64,000 nt of DNA from Betaproteobacteria bacterium (lineage in GTDB: Bacteria; Pseudomonadota; Gammaproteobacteria; Burkholderiales; Casimicrobiaceae). Below the pieces are notes generated by a model. It saw nothing but the letters and a program-made list of their open reading frames with translations, did not search any database and was not told the DNA's origin. The position numbers and the translations under genes were made by a program. This document shows positions 16,790 to 26,309 of the stretch, in pieces. Position 1 is the first letter of the stretch. Each line of letters opens with the position of its first letter. Location of the stretch: the NCBI GenBank assembly GCA_013298695.1, contig JAAFIS010000002.1:216935-280934 (forward strand). Reading direction: 5' to 3'.

Positions 16790-17187
16790 GTGAGAAGTTT
16801 CTTAATGAAATGATAAAAAGTAAATGGAGTTCGGCAGCGCGACGCTTGCTTTTCCGTTTACACGCACGGTTTTTTGGCGGCGCGCACAGGATTACGAAAT
16901 GGTGCAATGCAACTAACATTGAAGTCTAGCGAAACACGCAAAGTGGCTTGATCGATTTCACATTTAATGGAACTTAGAGTGCCGTTTCTAAAAAATTCCG
17001 AGACAGCCATTGTCTGTGAACGCCCATAGAATGGGGCGTCTCTCGCAGATCGCTGGTAAACGGCTTAAGCGATACGAGAGCTTATTACTCATAGCCAATA
17101 ATATTTTCCGGGTCGAACACGCATGCTGGATCGTGTAATCGCAGAGTATCGAGGTAGAAAATTTCCGTAAAAGTCGACGTCGATGAG
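16790..17187. other. Intergenic region aceB / PAS-GGDEF-EAL gene
   Basis: About 400 bases that must carry the leftward aceB promoter and the rightward promoter of the cyclic-di-GMP gene. An inverted repeat CGCCCATAGAATGGGGCG at 17030 resembles a single unit of the paired-palindrome family but lacks a partner. A 15-codon frame (17123-17170, ATG to TAA) precedes the GGDEF gene. Nothing else stands out. Confidence 0.35.
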
Positions 17188-19257
17188 TTGCTGCAGCTGG
17201 CCGAAAACGTGCCCGCAATGCTCGCGGTTTTTGACTCCGAGACGTTGACCTGCATCTATTCGAACGAGCGCTATGCGGCGCTCGGCAATCGCAGCGCGGC
17301 CGCGCTTCTCGGGATGTCGTTGAGCGATGTGGTCGGGCCACCGCACGCCGACGAAGTCGTTAAGAAAGCGCGCAAAGCGGTTGAGACAAACGCCGCGATC
17401 ACTTATTCGCGAGCAAGCGCAGCCCCCGATGCGTCGGCGCGGCATATTGAGGTCAGCTTCATTCCTGATCGCCGGCCCGAGGCGCGCAGACTCTATGTGT
17501 TGGTGAGCGACATCACCAAACACCGAGCTGCCGAAACAGCGCTGGAACAGAGCATCACTCGACTACACAAGTTCATGGCGGCGAGCGAGGAAGGCATCGC
17601 CTTTCATATCGACGGCGTAATCACCGATGTGAATCAAGCGCTTCTTCGAATGCTCGGCTACAGCAATGATGAGATGGTCGGCAAACGCACGCTTGAGTTT
17701 GTGCCACCTGCAGAACACCAGCGAGTCACTGAGGTAATCGCGTCGCGCGCTGAAATAGCGTATGAAAGCCGCGCCATTCATAAAGTGCGCGGCGAGATTC
17801 CAGTGGAGTACATCGTCCGCGACATGCTGTGGGCGGGCGTACTTCAGCGCATGGTGATCGTGCGCGATTTGTCAGAGCGAAAAGCAACGCTTCAGCGAAT
17901 TCGGTTCCTTGCATTGCATGATTCGCTGTCTGGGTTACCCAACCGTGCCTCGCTCGACGAACATCTCGCAGAAATGACAAACGTCAAGGCCGGTTTGCCA
18001 TTTGCCACATTGTTTCTTGACGTCGACCAGCTGAAACGAATCAACGATTCACTCGGCCATGCCGCAGGAGATGAGCTGTTGATTCAGGTGGGGGATCGGC
18101 TTTCGCAAGCCTGTCGAAAACAACTCGAAACCGCCCCGGGAGCTTGGCTTTCGCGAATCGGTGGTGACGAGTTCGTCATCACTTATGCCTGTGGGAAAGG
18201 TGACGCACTTGACGATTTTGTGAGCGGATTAGAAACGGCGTTTGATGCACCGTTCAAGCTGTCCGGGCGCTCCATCAAGGCAAGCGCGTCCATCGGCATC
18301 GCTGTGTACCCCGATGACGGCGTGAATCCCTCACAGCTGCTTAAAAACGCGGACACTGCGATGTATGCGGCGAAAGCGAGCGGGCGGCGGGCGGTTCGAT
18401 ATTTTGATGAGGCACTCGCACGCACGGCCGACGCTACGCTGGAAACAGAACAAGATCTGGCAACCGCAATCGAACAAAACCAGTTCGAGCTTTATTTTCA
18501 ACCCGTGGTGTCCGCCGACGGGGGGCAACTGCTGAGCGCGGAAGCATTGGTGCGATGGAATCATCCGACCCGCGGATTGCTGTTGCCCAACGAGTTCATT
18601 CAAATCGCTGAAGAAAGCAATTTGTTTTTACCCATTGGGCAGTGGGTACTGGAAGCAGCACTCGCCCATGTGAAGCGATGGATTGTCGAGGGCTGGGCAG
18701 ATGCGCGCGTGTCGATCAATCTGTCGAGCAATGAACTGCGCGCAGAGGACTTCGTCGAAGTCATCGTCAGCACACTGAAGTCTGCCGACCTCAATGGTCG
18801 GCACCTTGAACTTGAGCTCACGGAGCGCATGTTGATGAGCGAAGATCATTCATTGCGTGAAACGCTGGCGAAACTGCAATCCGCCGGTATTGGTATTGCG
18901 ATCGATGATTTTGGTACGGGCTATTCGTCGCTTTCGCGACTTGGAACCTTGCCGATCAACACGCTGAAAATAGATCAATCCTTCATCGCAGAATTGCCGC
19001 AGTCACACAGCGCACTCGCAATTGTGACCGCGCTCTTGCAACTCGGTCGTGGGCTGGCCATTGATGTAATTGCCGAGGGCGTTGAAGAGGAAGCGCAACG
19101 CGATTGCCTCGACTTGCTAGGCTGCACGGCAATGCAGGGTTACTTGTTCTCAAGGCCAATTACGGGAGACGAGTTCATTCATTGGATTCACGAGCACTCG
19201 GACGCGGTAGATGCAACGCTACAGCGCGTCCCCTCGCATCGTACTCGCAGCAAGTAG
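17188..19257 (+). CDS. PAS-PAS-GGDEF-EAL cyclic-di-GMP protein
   Basis: A 689-residue cytosolic protein with no membrane segment. Two PAS domains (about 1-115 and 125-230) sense an unknown signal. The GGDEF domain (about 240-400) keeps the intact motif IGGDEF, and the EAL domain (about 415-670) keeps AEALVRWNHP, LELTERMLM and the IDDFGTGYSSL loop, so both synthesis and breakdown of cyclic-di-GMP are possible. The TTG at 17188 is the first plausible start; the frame is closed by TAG at 17155. It converges with lolD. Confidence 0.92.
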   Translation: MLQLAENVPAMLAVFDSETLTCIYSNERYAALGNRSAAALLGMSLSDVVGPPHADEVVKKARKAVETNAAITYSRASAAPDASARHIEVSFIPDRRPEARRLYVLVSDITKHRAAETALEQSITRLHKFMAASEEGIAFHIDGVITDVNQALLRMLGYSNDEMVGKRTLEFVPPAEHQRVTEVIASRAEIAYESRAIHKVRGEIPVEYIVRDMLWAGVLQRMVIVRDLSERKATLQRIRFLALHDSLSGLPNRASLDEHLAEMTNVKAGLPFATLFLDVDQLKRINDSLGHAAGDELLIQVGDRLSQACRKQLETAPGAWLSRIGGDEFVITYACGKGDALDDFVSGLETAFDAPFKLSGRSIKASASIGIAVYPDDGVNPSQLLKNADTAMYAAKASGRRAVRYFDEALARTADATLETEQDLATAIEQNQFELYFQPVVSADGGQLLSAEALVRWNHPTRGLLLPNEFIQIAEESNLFLPIGQWVLEAALAHVKRWIVEGWADARVSINLSSNELRAEDFVEVIVSTLKSADLNGRHLELELTERMLMSEDHSLRETLAKLQSAGIGIAIDDFGTGYSSLSRLGTLPINTLKIDQSFIAELPQSHSALAIVTALLQLGRGLAIDVIAEGVEEEAQRDCLDLLGCTAMQGYLFSRPITGDEFIHWIHEHSDAVDATLQRVPSHRTRSK

Positions 19258-19289
19258 CACATCCGCATCCACGCTCGCCGCGCGCTCGT

Positions 19290-19991
19290 TTAGTCAGTTA
19301 GCGGCTCGAGTTGCCCTTTTCGAAGCATTAGCTGGCGATCACACTTTGCAGCCAGGGCTCGATCGTGAGTGACCAGCACTAAAGCGGCTGCGCGCTCGCG
19401 AACTTGCTCAAGGAGCAAGTTAAAAACGATGTCGCTGTTTTCGGTATCGAGGTTACCGGTAGGTTCATCGGCGAGCACGCATTTTGGAGACGTGACCAGC
19501 GCGCGTGCAATCGCAACCCGCTGCCGCTCACCGCCAGACAGCTCAGAGGGCAAGTGGTGTAAGCGATGCGATAGGCCAACAGCAGTTAAGAGCTTTTCGG
19601 CTTGCGTTCGTGCATCCGCGCTCGAAACACGCCGAATTCGCAGCGCGATCGCCACGTTGTCCACGGCTGTGTATTCGCCTAACAAATGATGAAATTGGTA
19701 CACGAAACCTAGCGCCTCATTGCGCAATTTGCAACGCTCTGCTTCGCTTAAATTCGCGAGTTCGGCGCGCTGCAAGGTGACGCTGCCTGAGCTTGGTGTG
19801 TCGAGGCCGCCTAGCAAATGAAGCAAGGTGCTTTTGCCAGACCCTGACGCGCCAAGAATCGCAACGGTTTCGCCTTCTCGAACCTCTAGCGACAGATCAG
19901 TCAAAACCTGAGTTGTTGCGATGCCACTTTCATAGCGCTTGCTGATTTGATCGGCGCGAATAATCGACGCGCGAAAACTAGGATCACTCAT
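19290..19991 (-). CDS. lolD: Lipoprotein-releasing system ATP-binding protein LolD
   Basis: A 233-residue ABC ATPase. Walker A GASGSGKST near 50, signature [15 protein letters not shown] near 154 and Walker B VLADEPTGNLD near 175. It energises release of lipoproteins from the inner membrane to LolA. It overlaps lolC by 8 bases and follows it on the minus strand, which fixes the assignment. No second permease gene (lolE) is adjacent, so the complex may use a single LolC/F-type permease. Confidence 0.95.
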   Translation of the reverse strand: MSDPSFRASIIRADQISKRYESGIATTQVLTDLSLEVREGETVAILGASGSGKSTLLHLLGGLDTPSSGSVTLQRAELANLSEAERCKLRNEALGFVYQFHHLLGEYTAVDNVAIALRIRRVSSADARTQAEKLLTAVGLSHRLHHLPSELSGGERQRVAIARALVTSPKCVLADEPTGNLDTENSDIVFNLLLEQVRERAAALVLVTHDRALAAKCDRQLMLRKGQLEPLTD

Positions 19992-21240
19992 AGCGAAGCG
20001 CCTCCGCAGGATTAACGCGACTAGCGCGCCAACTCGGATAAATGGTTGCGATGAACGATAGAAACAAACTCATGCCAACGGTCATCATCACATCCGCAGG
20101 AACCACCTTCGACGGCAGCTCGGTGATTAAGTAAACCGTTTTATCGATGAACGTTACGTTGAATAATTTTTCAATCGCGCCCACCACAGTGTTGAGATTA
20201 AGTGCGACTAACAGCCCGAGGAAGAGCCCGATTAGGGTGCCAATGACTCCGATGATTGTGCCTTGCACCACAAAGATTTGCAGAATGCTTCCAGGCCGCG
20301 CACCGAGCGTGCGCAAAATCGCGATGTCACTTTGTTTGTCGGTTACCACCATCACCAAAGTGCTCACCAAATTAAACGCCGCCACCGCAACGATCAGGGT
20401 AAGGATGATGTACATCACGCGCTTTTCAAGCTGCACCGCTTTGAAGAAATTCGCGTTTTGCTGCGTCCAATCGGAAATCAAATACCCACTCGGCAACTGC
20501 GGTGCGAGTCGATTGGCGAAGGCCGGCGCCTGCATCAAATCTTTCAGGTTCATGCGAATGCCCGTGACGGCGTCGCCCAGCTGATAAAGGCGTTGTGCGT
20601 CGGCGATGTGAACGAACGCGATGCGGCTGTCGGCTTCGATCCATCCAATTTCGAACAAACCGGTGATGGTGAACGTTTTCACGCGGGGCACCGATCCGGC
20701 CGGCGTTACCGTACCTTGGGGAATCATCAACGCGATTTTTTCACCCACACGAACGCCGAGGCTTCGCGCTAGATCGATGCCCAAAATCACGCCCCATTCG
20801 CCCGGCTGTAGAGATTTGAGCTCACCGACCTTCATGTGCTGATGCACTTGCGCAACCTGCGATTCGGCTTGTGGATCAATGCCGCGAATCATCGTCGGCT
20901 TCGTCACGTCGCCGTTCACCCAGAGCCCTTCGCCCTGTACGTAAGGTGCGAGCGCAACGACTTCGTTTTGCGATTTGAGCGTGGGCACAAAACGCTGCCA
21001 GTCGGGAAGCGGTCCGTCCATGCCTTTGAGTTCTATGTGCGACGTGGCAGCGAGCATCCGCGCGCGCAGCTCGGACTGAAATCCATTCATCACCGCAATG
21101 ACAATGATTAGCGCCGCAACGCCGAGCGCGATGCCAAGCATCGACACCATCGAGATGAATGAGATGAAACTGTTTCGGCGCTTCGCGCGCACGTAGCGCA
21201 CGCCTAGATCAAGCTCGAAGCGATTGATTGAATTCAGCAT
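19984..21240 (-). CDS. lolC: Lipoprotein-releasing system permease LolC
   Basis: A 418-residue inner-membrane protein of the LolC/E family. The N-terminal signature ELDLGVRYVRAKRRNSFISFIS is typical, followed by a first transmembrane helix, a large periplasmic domain (about 50-265) and three C-terminal helices with the FtsX-type fold. The end, YPSWRASRVNPAEALRYE, is characteristic of Lol permeases. Translation is probably coupled to lolD through the 8-base overlap. The window's many predicted lipoproteins would be its clients. Confidence 0.94.
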   Translation of the reverse strand: MLNSINRFELDLGVRYVRAKRRNSFISFISMVSMLGIALGVAALIIVIAVMNGFQSELRARMLAATSHIELKGMDGPLPDWQRFVPTLKSQNEVVALAPYVQGEGLWVNGDVTKPTMIRGIDPQAESQVAQVHQHMKVGELKSLQPGEWGVILGIDLARSLGVRVGEKIALMIPQGTVTPAGSVPRVKTFTITGLFEIGWIEADSRIAFVHIADAQRLYQLGDAVTGIRMNLKDLMQAPAFANRLAPQLPSGYLISDWTQQNANFFKAVQLEKRVMYIILTLIVAVAAFNLVSTLVMVVTDKQSDIAILRTLGARPGSILQIFVVQGTIIGVIGTLIGLFLGLLVALNLNTVVGAIEKLFNVTFIDKTVYLITELPSKVVPADVMMTVGMSLFLSFIATIYPSWRASRVNPAEALRYE

Positions 21241-21275
21241 ACGAGCGGTTGAACCTCAGTAACTAATCCGCTAAA

Positions 21276-21360
21276 GCGCCAATTTATGTGGGCGATACCC
21301 CATTTTTTATACATTATCTTTATATATCATTTTTTAGCTATTCACCCATTAAATACGGGC
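21276..21360. repeat. Paired-palindrome intergenic element, copy 3
   Basis: First unit GCGCCAATTTATGTGGGC at 21276-21293, a 49-base AT-rich spacer, second unit CACCCATTAAATACGGGC at 21343-21360. It lies between guaD and lolC, 36 bases upstream of the lolC start. Confidence 0.65.
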
Positions 21361-21484
21361 ATTGTGAGCGCTAGTTGTGGTGGTTCACGTTGCAGATTTT
21401 GCCGCACGATCTCACCTGTGAACTTACTGGAACGCTTATGAAAGTTCGTCAGTTGAATACGACTCAGACGCGCCGCGCAAGTTC

Positions 21485-22819
21485 TCAGGAATCTGCACCG
21501 GGGCGCGCTATCTGGAGCGTCCGATTCTCGTAGATTTTCACGCCGTTCGCGAAAGTTGCTGCGATTGTTCGATCATCGCCGAGTGTCATGAGTGCAAACC
21601 AGGCATCAAGCGCGTCGTTGCGCAATGAAGTTCGCCGCTCAAGCAGCGCTGTCGCGCGCGGATCGATCAACACAAAATCAGCCTCTTTGCCGACCTCGAT
21701 TGAACCGATTTTGTCCTCCAATGAAAGGGCATTGGCTCCACCTAGCGTTGCCAAGTAGAGCGCGTAGGCAGGGCTCATCGAAATGCCTTGAAGTTGTTGC
21801 ACTTTGTACGCCTCAGCGAGTGTTTGCAGCATGGAATAGCTTGTGCCGCCGCCAACGTCTGTGCCGAGTCCCACCACGTTCCGCGCGGCGATCGCTTGCG
21901 CTAGGTTGTAGAGTCCGCTGCCGATAAACAAGTTTGACGTGGGGCAGAACGCGGCCGATGCGCCCGCCTCTGCCATCCGCGCGCGATCAAGATCGCTGAG
22001 ATAAATGCAATGCGCGTAAATGGCGCGCTCTCGAAGCAAGCCGTGCTGATCGTACACATCGAGATAGCTGCGATGCTCTGGAAACAGCTTAGCGATCCAC
22101 TCGATTTCGCTTTTATTTTCCGCAACGTGCGACTGGATGTAGGTCGTTGGATATTGCATCGCAAGCGCGCCCATGGCGCGCAGCTGTTCGGGCGTTGACG
22201 TAGCCGCGAAGCGCGGCGTAATCGCGTAGAGCGATCGCCCGTGTTGATGCCAACGCTCGATCAGTTCAATACTTTCACGCACGCCCGATTCGGCGGTGTC
22301 GCGCAAACCGTCGGGCGCATTGCGATCCATCATGCATTTGCCCGCAACCATGCGCAAACCGCGCGCTTCGCTTTCGGTAAAAAAAGCATCCACCGATTGC
22401 GGATGAACCGTACAGAACACAGAGGCCGTCGTCGTTCCGTTCTCAATCAAGCGATCAAGAAAGAACTTCGCCGCAGCGTCCGCATGTGCCCGATCAGCGA
22501 ATTTTGTCTCTTCAGGAAACGTGTATTTTTCAAGCCACTCTAGGAGCTGCGCACCATAACTGGCAATCACGTCGATCTGCGGAAAGTGCGCGTGACAGTC
22601 GACGAAGCCGGGCAACAAATACTGGCCACGATGATCGTGAACGCGAACGTCGGGGCCGAGTTGTGGCAGAAGGCGCGCCGCATCCCCGACCCGTTCAAAC
22701 TTGGTGCCCTCCACAACGACGACGGCATCGCGAATGAATTGAATTGCGCCACCGTCTCGTCCGTCTAGTCCGGGGTCACGTAGGCAGTGGAGTAACGAGG
22801 CACGAATCGCGAAAGTCAT
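21485..22819 (-). CDS. guaD: Guanine deaminase
   Basis: A 444-residue amidohydrolase. It deaminates guanine to xanthine in purine catabolism. The zinc motif HxH is in FVDCHAHFPQ near residue 76. The guanine-deaminase stretch LLEWLEKYTFPEE follows near 93. Other expected metal or substrate residues are in YIQSHVAENKSEIEW near 230, IYAHCIYLSD near 270 and GLGTDVGGGTSYSM near 320. Length is normal for the family. It is divergent from an SDR gene with only 42 bases between the starts. Confidence 0.94.
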   Translation of the reverse strand: MTFAIRASLLHCLRDPGLDGRDGGAIQFIRDAVVVVEGTKFERVGDAARLLPQLGPDVRVHDHRGQYLLPGFVDCHAHFPQIDVIASYGAQLLEWLEKYTFPEETKFADRAHADAAAKFFLDRLIENGTTTASVFCTVHPQSVDAFFTESEARGLRMVAGKCMMDRNAPDGLRDTAESGVRESIELIERWHQHGRSLYAITPRFAATSTPEQLRAMGALAMQYPTTYIQSHVAENKSEIEWIAKLFPEHRSYLDVYDQHGLLRERAIYAHCIYLSDLDRARMAEAGASAAFCPTSNLFIGSGLYNLAQAIAARNVVGLGTDVGGGTSYSMLQTLAEAYKVQQLQGISMSPAYALYLATLGGANALSLEDKIGSIEVGKEADFVLIDPRATALLERRTSLRNDALDAWFALMTLGDDRTIAATFANGVKIYENRTLQIARPGADS

Positions 22820-22861
22820 GCCTAGATTGTAGGAGCGATAATCGACGCAAAGGAGCGAACC

Positions 22862-23605
22862 ATGAGATTGAAAAACAAAGTCGCCGTGATTACCGGCGGC
22901 GCACAGGGATTTGGCTTAGGCATCGTCGAGCGATTCGCACAGGAAGGTGCGAGCCTATTGATCGTCGATCTGAAAGGCGAAGCTGCCGCCGCGGTTGCAG
23001 ACAAGCTTCCGAACGCAACAGCATTAAGCGCCGATGTATCAAAAGACGCCGATTGGAATTCAATTGTCGAGGGCGCGATTAAAGCGTTTGGCAGGATCGA
23101 TATCGTGGTCAACAACGCAGGCGTGTCGCATCGAAATCAGCCGATGCTCGACGTTGACGAAGCGGAATTTGATCGCGTTTACGCGGTAAACGTGAAATCA
23201 ATCTATCTGTCTGCTCGGCACTGCGTGCCGGTGTTTCGCCGTCAGGGTGGGGGCAATTTCGTGCAAATTGCGTCGACGGCGGGTGTGCGTCCACGTCCTG
23301 GGCTCACCTGGTACAACGGATCGAAAGGCGCGGTCATCGTCACTAGCCGCTCCATGGCCGCTGAGCTCGCGAAGGAAAACATTCGCGTTAACGTGATCAA
23401 TCCGGTTGCCGGTGATACACCGCTTTTAGCGACGTTCATGGGAGAGGATACGCCTGAAAAGCGCGCGCAGTTTCGCGCAACCATTCCGATGGGTCGGCTT
23501 TCGACCCCGCTCGACATCGCCAATGCGGCACTATTTCTGGCCAGTGATGAAGCCGAATTCATCACCGGTGCGTGCCTTGAAGTTGATGGCGGGCGCTGCG
23601 TTTAG
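22862..23605 (+). CDS. Short-chain dehydrogenase/reductase (classical SDR)
   Basis: A 247-residue classical SDR. The cofactor motif TGGAQGFGLG is near residue 12, NNAG near 85, and the catalytic Ser (QIASTAG) and YxxxK (YNGSK) near 138-155; Asp in LIVDL suggests NAD(H). The end GACLEVDGGRCV is typical. The nearest named families are FabG-like 3-oxoacyl reductases and glucose dehydrogenases; the substrate is unknown. A strong ribosome site (AAGGAG) lies 8 bases before the ATG. A wax-ester synthase gene follows after 100 bases, so a lipid role is possible. Confidence 0.88.
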   Translation: MRLKNKVAVITGGAQGFGLGIVERFAQEGASLLIVDLKGEAAAAVADKLPNATALSADVSKDADWNSIVEGAIKAFGRIDIVVNNAGVSHRNQPMLDVDEAEFDRVYAVNVKSIYLSARHCVPVFRRQGGGNFVQIASTAGVRPRPGLTWYNGSKGAVIVTSRSMAAELAKENIRVNVINPVAGDTPLLATFMGEDTPEKRAQFRATIPMGRLSTPLDIANAALFLASDEAEFITGACLEVDGGRCV

Positions 23606-23704
23606 CCGCGGCGAGTGCCGCGAAAGCGATCAAGTCTTCACCCACAGCGCATACCCAATTTCGATTCAATAGCCGCACTAACAGACGGCCACAAGGAGAG
23701 AACC

Positions 23705-25261
23705 ATGTCTAGACGCTCACTATCCGGACTCGACGCCTCGTTTTTGTATCTTGAGACACCCGAGCAACCCATGCACGTAGCGAGCCTTACGCTCTATACG
23801 CTGCCGCCAGCATTTGCGAAAGCCCCGAAAACAGGATCGAAGAAGTTCTTCCAAACGATGCGTTCACATTTGCATGGGCGAATCCACCTGGCGTCGCTAT
23901 TCACACATGTGCTCGCCTATGCGCCATTCGATTTGGGGCATCCGAATTGGGAAGCCGCCGATGAAATCGATCTCGACTATCACATCCAACGCGTCACCTT
24001 ACCCGCGCCAGGCACGATGAGACAGTTGGAGTCGGCAGTGGCAAAAGCACACGCCGTGTTGTTGGATCGCTCACAGCCACTGTGGCAATTCACGATGTTC
24101 GACGGGCTTGCTTCAGGCGAGATTGCGCTCTACGCAAAGATTCACCACGCGGCGCTCGATGGGCAAGGCGGCGTGGTTTTAGCCAGCGCAATTCTTGATT
24201 TAACCGCCGTGCCGCGAGTCGTGCCGATGCCAACGAAAACCGAGCGCACGCCAAAGGCGGATGTCACCGTCGGCAAGATGATCGGTGCCGCGTTTTCAAA
24301 CACGCTTGCGCAATATGCAAAGATTGTTAAATCGTTGCCAACGGTCGCCAGCGCGGTGAAGCAGGCGGCGTCACCGATGCTCAAGAAAGCGCTCGATTCA
24401 AAAAGTGTGCCGATGGAGTTTGCGCCACGCACACCGTTCAACGTCAACATCACGTCGGAGCGCGTGTTTGCGACGGCAACTCTTTCATTCGATGCGGTTC
24501 GCGCCGCAGCCAGAGTGCTCGACGCGTCGTTCAACGATGGCGTGCTCTTCATTTGCTCTTCGGCGCTCCGCGCGTATCTAAAGTCGCACAATGCGCTACC
24601 GAGAAAAAGTTTAGTCGTTGCGATGCCAGTGAGTTTGCGTGAAGGCAGTAACAAAGAGCTCAATAATCAGGCTTCGATGGTGCTCGCACAGCTGGGCACG
24701 CACCATGGGGACGCACGAAAGCGATGGAATGCGGTGCGCGCATCAACCACCAAGGTTAAGGACTCGCTCAAGAGTTTGAAGAATGTGCTGCCTACCGACT
24801 ATCCCGGGCTGCTCGCGCCACTGTTAATGTCGAGGTTGAATGCAACGGTCGCCAGCACGAAGTTGATGGAGCGATTGCCACCGATCGCAAACTTAGTGAT
24901 CAGTAACGTTCCGGGGCCACAAGTGCCGCTCTACCTAGCGGGCGCGGAAATGCAAACTTTTTATCCCGTGTCGATTATTGTGCACGGCATTGCGCTCAAC
25001 ATCACCGTGCAAACCTATCGCGGTAGTGTTGATTTCGGGATCCTTGCGTGCAAGAAAGCGGCGCCCGATATTCACAAACTCGCAACTGCGATGAACGGCG
25101 CATTCGACGAGTTGGTCGCACTGGCAGAGGCAGAATCTGCGCTCAGCGCAGAGCGAAGTGCAGAAGCGAAAAACAAAGCGCAGCCTTCACATCCGCAGGC
25201 GAAAACAGTGGTTGCGCGTAAACAAAAAACCGCTAAAGCAAAGGCTCCAAAGAAGCGGTAA
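23705..25261 (+). CDS. Wax ester synthase / diacylglycerol acyltransferase (WS/DGAT)
   Basis: About 518 residues. The N-terminus RSLSGLDASFLYLETPEQPMHV is typical of the bacterial WS/DGAT family. The active-site HHxxxDG is present as HHAALDG near residue 148; the second conserved block NLVISNVPGP is near 400. It joins acyl-CoA to a fatty alcohol or diacylglycerol, making storage wax ester or triacylglycerol. The last 40 residues are Lys/Ala-rich, unusual for the family, and may bind nucleic acid or lipid bodies. ATG at 23705 is supported by AAGGAGAG upstream. An SDR precedes and a hydrolase follows. Confidence 0.92.
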   Translation: MSRRSLSGLDASFLYLETPEQPMHVASLTLYTLPPAFAKAPKTGSKKFFQTMRSHLHGRIHLASLFTHVLAYAPFDLGHPNWEAADEIDLDYHIQRVTLPAPGTMRQLESAVAKAHAVLLDRSQPLWQFTMFDGLASGEIALYAKIHHAALDGQGGVVLASAILDLTAVPRVVPMPTKTERTPKADVTVGKMIGAAFSNTLAQYAKIVKSLPTVASAVKQAASPMLKKALDSKSVPMEFAPRTPFNVNITSERVFATATLSFDAVRAAARVLDASFNDGVLFICSSALRAYLKSHNALPRKSLVVAMPVSLREGSNKELNNQASMVLAQLGTHHGDARKRWNAVRASTTKVKDSLKSLKNVLPTDYPGLLAPLLMSRLNATVASTKLMERLPPIANLVISNVPGPQVPLYLAGAEMQTFYPVSIIVHGIALNITVQTYRGSVDFGILACKKAAPDIHKLATAMNGAFDELVALAEAESALSAERSAEAKNKAQPSHPQAKTVVARKQKTAKAKAPKKR

Positions 25262-25348
25262 TTTCACGTAAAGCAGCGATTCGACAGCGATGCTGCACGC
25301 GCACAGCATTAGCATTGATTGGTCAAAGTTTCATAGCTACAGATAAAC

Positions 25349-26140
25349 GTGAAAGAAAAAAACTCAGGCGAAGCTCAGGTCACCGCGCCGAACGCGTTGT
25401 TGATGGCACTCGAGGCGCGCGCGCCGTGGGAATGGGGCACCGCTATGGCTGCATGGCCGATGCTGCGGATGCTTGGCATCTGGCCAAAAGCGCGCCCTGA
25501 TACGTCGCACCACGTCATCGTGTATCCCGGCCTCGCGGCAAGTGATGCTTCAACGCAACCGCTGCGCGCGTTTTTGCGCGACATGGGCTACGAAGTTCAC
25601 GGCTGGTATCAAGGGAGAAATCGCGGACCGGGGCGCGGCGTCCTGGAACGATTGGAAGAGCAGTTGGTAGCAGTACATAAAGACGCCAACGCGCAACTCT
25701 CGCTCATCGGCTGGAGCTTGGGCGGTGTGTATGCGCGTGAGCTGTCAAAACTTCATCCGAAGCTCGTTCGTCAAGTGATCACTCTCGGCACGCCGTTTGC
25801 GCAGAGCCCAAAAGCAACCAACGCGTGGCGGGTGTATGAAATGCTCTCGGGGTCAACAGTGCCGGATTCCGTAATGCAAATGGAAATCGCAAAAGCGCCG
25901 CCGGTGCCCACCACAAGCGTGTATTCAAAGTCCGATGGGATCGTTGCGTGGCAAGCAAGCATTCAAGAAAAAGATCCGAGCAACGCTCGCATCGAAAACG
26001 TCGAAGTCGTCGCGAGCCATCTCGGCATTGGTGCAAATCCTGCGGCGTGGTACGTCATTGCAGATCGCCTCGCGCAACGCGACGGCACCTGGCAGCAGTT
26101 CACAACGCCCGATCGTGCGCGTTTTCTATTTGGGAAATAG
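25349..26140 (+). CDS. Alpha/beta hydrolase, lipase-like
   Basis: A 263-residue alpha/beta hydrolase without a signal peptide. The nucleophile elbow is GWSLGG near residue 124, the oxyanion-side strand is HHVIVYPGLAASD near 58, and candidates for the acid and base are SKSDGIVAW near 205 and SHLGIG near 230. The start is GTG at 25349. It follows the WS/DGAT gene by about 90 bases on the same strand, so it may turn over storage lipid; that is inferred from position. Confidence 0.82.
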   Translation: MKEKNSGEAQVTAPNALLMALEARAPWEWGTAMAAWPMLRMLGIWPKARPDTSHHVIVYPGLAASDASTQPLRAFLRDMGYEVHGWYQGRNRGPGRGVLERLEEQLVAVHKDANAQLSLIGWSLGGVYARELSKLHPKLVRQVITLGTPFAQSPKATNAWRVYEMLSGSTVPDSVMQMEIAKAPPVPTTSVYSKSDGIVAWQASIQEKDPSNARIENVEVVASHLGIGANPAAWYVIADRLAQRDGTWQQFTTPDRARFLFGK

Positions 26141-26160
26141 CACTAGCTTAAACGTTTGCC

Positions 26161-26244
26161 GCCCAATTTAATTGGGCGGTGACTACAAAAACGCGGGCTT
26201 TCGATAAACAATTTTTCTACCAATAAGCACGCCCATATTGGGGC
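26161..26244. repeat. Paired-palindrome intergenic element, copy 4
   Basis: The best-preserved copy: perfect palindrome GCCCAATTTAATTGGGC at 26161-26177, 52-base spacer, second unit GCCCATATTGGGGC at 26231-26244. It sits between the converging hydrolase and ridA genes. Confidence 0.75.
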
Positions 26245-26309
26245 TTAGCAGCTCTTGGCTGCATTAGCACACGTCCCCTGTAAAGTGTCGATGCAACACC
26301 CCACTAGCA

